9,181 nucleotides of DNA from an uncultured Ruminococcus sp. GTDB lineage: Bacteria > Bacillota_A > Clostridia > Oscillospirales > Ruminococcaceae. Made by a program: the position numbers and the translations under genes. A model generated the notes under the pieces. It searched no databases. It worked only from the letters and a program-made list of their open reading frames with translations, and was not told the DNA's origin. The first letter of the stretch is position 1; every line of letters begins with the position of its first letter. Where the stretch lies: contig CAMOXW010000055.1 of assembly GCA_946629405.1 (NCBI GenBank), forward strand, positions 1-9,181, in the 5' to 3' direction. Below are positions 6,210-9,181 of this stretch, piece after piece.

Positions 6210-7715
6210 TCTCTCCTGCTCCTTGACCTCGGCAGCTATTTTTTCAGCCTCGGCAGCGAGCCGTTTTTTCTTATGCCTGCCAAGCAGCTTGAGCGCTGCG
6301 ACGAGCAGGACTATCACTATTATAATAGTGGTGAAGTTGCGTTTCAGAAACTCCGCTCTGTAGCCCTCGAACGCCTTGTTGTAGATGTCCGGGGCACCAG
6401 CGCGCTTGGCATACTTCATCGACTCCTTGTATTCGCCCTTTCTGAGCAGAGCCGAGGCGACGCCGATATTTGCGCGGCGGTAGTTTCCGTCGCGTTTGAG
6501 CACCTCATACCACGGCGCAAGAGCTTCCTCATAATAGCCGGCATTGTAGAGCGCGGTCGCTTCATGGACTATAGAGCCGAAGGAGGTCTCCTTGAAGATA
6601 GTTACCGTGTCCTTCGAGGAATCGACAACATAGAGGTTAGTCCCGAGTGATTCGAGCGCGGAGACCGAGGTGAAGCCTCCGAGCTGGTTAGCCTTTGTAC
6701 CGGTTATGAACAGAAGATTGCAGTCCTCGTCATACTGGAAGACGCGCCCTGTGGTATAGTCGAGGCAGTTGATATTTCCGTCCTCGGCTATGTCGATATC
6801 GACTATCGCCGGTGCTAAAAGGGTATTCTGCGAGGTGTCGTACATGGGGGTATAGTCGCCGAAGGACAGCGCAAGGTTTGCGAAGATATTCTTTCCTGCG
6901 GCATTGAGCTTTTTGACCGTATCGGTCTGCTGAGTTGAGGACGAGGTGCAGGTGAAGATGAAGTCGCCGTCGATATCGAAGCTTGTGATGCCTGTCGGGA
7001 CGTTTCTTGCACGTCTTGCCTTTTTCTCCTCTGACATGAACAGATTGCGGAAGAAGGTACCGATTATCTCGGAGGTCGGCTGAACTCTGTTCGCGCCGTA
7101 AAATCCGAGGAATTCGCCTGCGGGAGAGAACATTGCCGCACCTGTGGTGATATTTCCGAGAACAACATACACATTTCCCGCCTTGTCCGCGAGAACTCTC
7201 TGCGGCTTGAAGGTCGGAGCGGTATACAGCTCTGTATCGGGGCGGCGTATCTCGGAAATGACCTTACCGTTGCGGTCGGTTATGAGGATGCGGTCGTTCT
7301 CGCTGTCAGCAATGTACATATAGCCGGTGTATTGCGAGACATAGATGCCCTTCGGACGGTTGAGCTTGGTTATCGAGCCGTCGGGCATGGTGAATCTGTC
7401 GTATATCCTTCCGGCGGACTCGAAGTCCTCATTTATCGTGACAATCCTGTCGTTTTTGGTATCAGCGATATAGAACAGGTGATTCTCGTCGCAGAAGATA
7501 TCGCTCGGGGTATCGAAATTGCCTATCCCGAGGTCAGCTCCGGAGACTGCACGGTCAGCGATATATCCCGCCTGCGAGGGAATAGCCTCGCCCCAGCGGT
7601 CGTAGTTGTAAGAGTCGTATGGCTCGCCTGCGCTTGCGGTGACTGAGCTGAGGCAGCCGCTGAGCACGGCTCCCGTACAGATTGCGGTGACGAGCTTTTT
7701 CAGATGTTTATTCAA
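6195..7715 (-). CDS. Exported NHL-repeat beta-propeller protein with TPR segment and C-terminal membrane anchor
   Basis: A 506-residue protein with a clear layout. Residues 1-29 are an export signal. It contains both LSGC (18-21), which fits a lipobox, and an ASA cleavage site (27-29), so processing by either signal peptidase is possible. Residues 63-375 hold NHL-type propeller blades: FYIADTKNDRIVTI (81-94), YMYIADSENDRILITD (132-147), VYVVLGN (182-188), LYVVDSSKDTVTIF (361-374). Residues 380-447 look like two TPR hairpins (ALYNAGYYEEALAPWYEVLK, then ASALLRKGEYKESMKYAKRA). A single helix at 461-478 is followed by a basic then Glu-rich cytoplasmic tail. The propeller should face outside, where it could bind protein or carbohydrate. 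The start is TTG (7713-7715): an AAGGAGGTG site lies 5 nt upstream and an in-frame TAA at 7728-7730 closes the frame above it. A role as envelope scaffold or sensor for the transporter is inference. Confidence 0.82.
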   Translation of the reverse strand: MNKHLKKLVTAICTGAVLSGCLSSVTASAGEPYDSYNYDRWGEAIPSQAGYIADRAVSGADLGIGNFDTPSDIFCDENHLFYIADTKNDRIVTINEDFESAGRIYDRFTMPDGSITKLNRPKGIYVSQYTGYMYIADSENDRILITDRNGKVISEIRRPDTELYTAPTFKPQRVLADKAGNVYVVLGNITTGAAMFSPAGEFLGFYGANRVQPTSEIIGTFFRNLFMSEEKKARRARNVPTGITSFDIDGDFIFTCTSSSTQQTDTVKKLNAAGKNIFANLALSFGDYTPMYDTSQNTLLAPAIVDIDIAEDGNINCLDYTTGRVFQYDEDCNLLFITGTKANQLGGFTSVSALESLGTNLYVVDSSKDTVTIFKETSFGSIVHEATALYNAGYYEEALAPWYEVLKRDGNYRRANIGVASALLRKGEYKESMKYAKRAGAPDIYNKAFEGYRAEFLKRNFTTIIIVIVLLVAALKLLGRHKKKRLAAEAEKIAAEVKEQERKEEE

Positions 7716-7730
7716 AGCAGCACCTCCTTA
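7713..7730 (-). promoter_or_regulatory. Stop/Shine-Dalgarno fusion followed by a TTG start
   Basis: Read leftward: TAAGGAGGTG, CTGCT, then TTG. The TAA (7728-7730) ends the MalG-like permease of the first pair, and the overlapping AAGGAGGTG (7721-7729) serves the NHL/TPR gene. No ATG or GTG lies in frame between the binding site and the signal peptide, so TTG is the start. A weak start codon behind a strong site may tune the amount of this protein relative to the permeases. Confidence 0.8.
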
Positions 7731-8606
7731 ATCCTTGATACCGGAGTGAGCCATAGTCTCGATGACCTGTCTCTGCGCCAGCATGAATACAACGATCGGG
7801 GGGATGAGTATGAACACAGATACAGCCATTGCAACACCTGCACGCGCCATACCTGAGGTGGCCACCTGATTGGCAACGGTAGTGAGGGTCTTGTACTGCT
7901 CCTGGAACACAAGAGCTCCGGACTGGATGTTCCACGAGGCTTGGAACGCGAAGATGATGAGGGTCATGAGAGCGGGCTTCTGGTTGGGCATAACTACCTG
8001 CCAGCATATGCGGAAAAGTCCCGCACCGTCCACCTTTGCAGCCTCTATCATTGCATCGGGAACCTGTCCTATAGACTGTCTCATGAGGAAAAGTCCAAGC
8101 GGCGACGCTACAGAGGGAAGTATCAATGCGAGCGGATTGTCGATGAGGTGGAGCTTAGCCATGACTATGTACTGCATGATGTAGATTACGTTGCTCTGGT
8201 AAAGCAGCGCGATAACGATAGTGCTGTTGATTATCCTGCTTCCCGGGAAGCGGCACTTCGCAAGCACGAATGCTGCCATTGAAGCAAAAACGCACTGGAG
8301 CACGGTAACGGATACCGTGACTGCGACGCTGTTGAAGACGTATCTCGAGAAGGGCACGCGGTTCTGGTGGAGCGCGGCGAACATATCCCTGTAGTTGTCG
8401 AAGGTCGGGCGCATAGCGTAGAGCTTAGGCGGGAATATGAAGAACTCCTCGACAGGCTTTATGGACATGATTATCGCAAGATATATCGGGAACAGCATGA
8501 AGAGGCCGAGTATAAGGAGGAACAGGAAGATAGCGACTGTTCCGCCGATCTTACGCCCGGCGCGTCTGTTTGAAGCCTTCAGCTTCGCGGTATTGACCTG
8601 AGCCAT
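7728..8606 (-). CDS. Carbohydrate ABC transporter permease, MalG-like (first pair)
   Basis: A 292-residue CUT1 permease subunit. A basic N-terminal tail precedes the first helix (about 22-46). The sequence KPVEEFFIFPPKLY (50-63) is the typical post-helix loop of MalG relatives (the usual form is KPxxE, then P). The permease domain runs from about residue 88 to 280. The EAA loop is at 188-207 (EAAKVDGAGLFRICWQVVMP), with the conserved Gly at the usual place. The C-terminus, QVIETMAHSGIKD, is the standard end of this subfamily and differs from that of the other MalG-like protein here, so the two are not a recent duplication. The ATG at 8604-8606 follows AAGGAGGACG. It should pair with the MalF-like subunit encoded 12 nt upstream. 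Substrate unknown. Confidence 0.96.
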   Translation of the reverse strand: MAQVNTAKLKASNRRAGRKIGGTVAIFLFLLILGLFMLFPIYLAIIMSIKPVEEFFIFPPKLYAMRPTFDNYRDMFAALHQNRVPFSRYVFNSVAVTVSVTVLQCVFASMAAFVLAKCRFPGSRIINSTIVIALLYQSNVIYIMQYIVMAKLHLIDNPLALILPSVASPLGLFLMRQSIGQVPDAMIEAAKVDGAGLFRICWQVVMPNQKPALMTLIIFAFQASWNIQSGALVFQEQYKTLTTVANQVATSGMARAGVAMAVSVFILIPPIVVFMLAQRQVIETMAHSGIKD

Positions 8607-8610
8607 CAGT

Positions 8611-8621
8611 CGTCCTCCTTA
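8611..8621 (-). promoter_or_regulatory. Ribosome binding site fused to upstream stop codon (TAAGGAGGACG)
   Basis: Read leftward this is TAAGGAGGACG. The TAA (8619-8621) ends the MalF-like permease, and the overlapping AAGGAGG serves the MalG-like gene with its ATG at 8604-8606. It is the same arrangement as at 1735-1744 and 7721-7730. Confidence 0.85.
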
Positions 8622-9181
8622 ATCCATATATTTGCTTAGTGCCTTGCTTATGACTCGGTTGCAGACGTACATCGCAACGAACAGCACCATACATATCGCC
8701 GAGGCGTAGCCCATTTCGTACCTTACCCATCCGTAGTCGTAGGCGTGGGTCATGATAGTGTGAGCCTTGTAGTCCGTACTCGGGAAGCCGACGAGGTTCT
8801 GGGCGACTGTGCCGGCGGTGAAGGAGCTTACTATCTGCATAACCGCGGCGAACATGAGCTGCGGTCCCATTGAAGGGATAACGATGTAGATGAGCTCCTG
8901 CCAGCGCGTGCGGATGCCCTCGATAGCGCCTGCTTCATACATAGTGCGGTCGATGTTCTGGAAGCCCGCACGGAGTGCAAGGAAGCCTGCGCCGAGGGAT
9001 ATCCAGAGCTGCACCACGATAGTAGCTCCGAGGACGTACTGTGTATCGGTGAGCCACTGTATCGGGGCGTTGATGATGCCGAGGTTTATGAGGAAGGAGT
9101 TGAGATAGCCGTTTAAGTCACCGCTGAAAATGAGCTGCCATACCGTGTATATATTAGCCATTGACGGCGCATAGAAAATGA
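8619..9181 (-). CDS. Sugar ABC transporter permease, MalF-like (first pair; 5' partial)
   Basis: The C-terminal ~187 residues of a CUT1 permease subunit. The frame stays open through the right edge of the window: upstream of the ATG at 9159-9161 it continues as IFYAPS, so that ATG is internal and the true start lies outside. FYAPSMANIYTVWQLIFSG matches the usual MalF stretch (LPxxxxxxVxxxxWxxxF) near the start of the transport domain. WLTDTQYVLGATIVVQLW and the next helix follow. The EAA loop is at about residues 76-96 counted from the internal Met (YEAGAIEGIRTRWQELIYIV, then IP). The last helix (about 151-170) is followed by a short cytoplasmic end, KALSKYMD. A substrate-binding protein gene is expected further to the right, but that cannot be seen here. 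Confidence 0.94.
   Translation of the reverse strand, partial: IFYAPSMANIYTVWQLIFSGDLNGYLNSFLINLGIINAPIQWLTDTQYVLGATIVVQLWISLGAGFLALRAGFQNIDRTMYEAGAIEGIRTRWQELIYIVIPSMGPQLMFAAVMQIVSSFTAGTVAQNLVGFPSTDYKAHTIMTHAYDYGWVRYEMGYASAICMVLFVAMYVCNRVISKALSKYMD

Noticed and set aside
6315..6330. Perfect 16-bp palindrome CACTATTATAATAGTG.
   Set aside because: It encodes part of the Thr/Ile/Val run of the membrane helix in the NHL/TPR gene. Repeated ATT/ATA/GTG codons explain it, and it is not near a start or an intergenic gap.
6045..6650. Plus-strand open frame of 201 codons across the Yip1 and NHL/TPR genes.
   Set aside because: It spans the junction of two well-supported genes on the other strand, lacks a ribosome binding site and has no recognisable features.
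1..9181. Search for CRISPR arrays, tRNA or rRNA genes, riboswitches and insertion sequences.
   Set aside because: No regularly spaced repeats, tRNA-like folds, intact transposase or inverted-repeat element ends were seen. The only hint of mobility is the weak recombinase-like remnant at 458-607.

Overview
The window looks like chromosomal DNA from a Gram-positive Firmicute, most likely a gut or rumen clostridial bacterium of the Ruminococcus type. The reasons are roughly balanced base composition, strong AAGGAGG ribosome binding sites, a VanS-like histidine kinase, Sec-type signal peptides, and a CUT1 sugar transporter operon with DUF5696, Yip1 and NHL-repeat genes. That genus-level guess is an inference from gene content and style; no rRNA or other marker gene is present.

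Left edge (1-364, + strand): the last ~120 codons of a sensor histidine kinase, holding its ATP-binding domain. It converges on the large operon that fills the rest of the window.

Intergenic region (365-686): two strong hairpin terminators at about 374-415 and 583-630. Each has an A-rich flank on its left, so each works best for leftward (minus-strand) transcription and may be bidirectional. Between them lie about 170 bp with no intact gene. This stretch can be read as a decayed coding remnant on either strand.

Minus-strand operon (687 to beyond 9181, transcribed right to left): seven genes with gaps of 4-14 nt or a 1-nt overlap, and no terminator or promoter-sized gap between them. In order of transcription they are: a MalF-type permease (5' end outside the window), a MalG-type permease, a secreted and membrane-anchored NHL/TPR protein, a Yip1-family five-helix membrane protein, a 952-residue secreted DUF5696 protein, a second MalF-type permease, and a second MalG-type permease. 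The hairpin at 598-626 ends the unit.

How the genes probably work together: each MalF/MalG pair would form the membrane channel of a CUT1 (carbohydrate or oligosaccharide) ABC importer. No substrate-binding protein and no ATPase is present. The binding protein or proteins may lie upstream, to the right of the window, and the ATPase is probably a shared MsmK-type protein encoded elsewhere. The three middle genes make an envelope module: a large secreted protein with the look of a glycoside-hydrolase-like fold, a propeller protein facing outside with a cytoplasmic tail, and a polytopic Yip1 protein. The simplest hypothesis is an envelope glycan capture or processing system feeding two importers, but the substrate cannot be read from the sequence.
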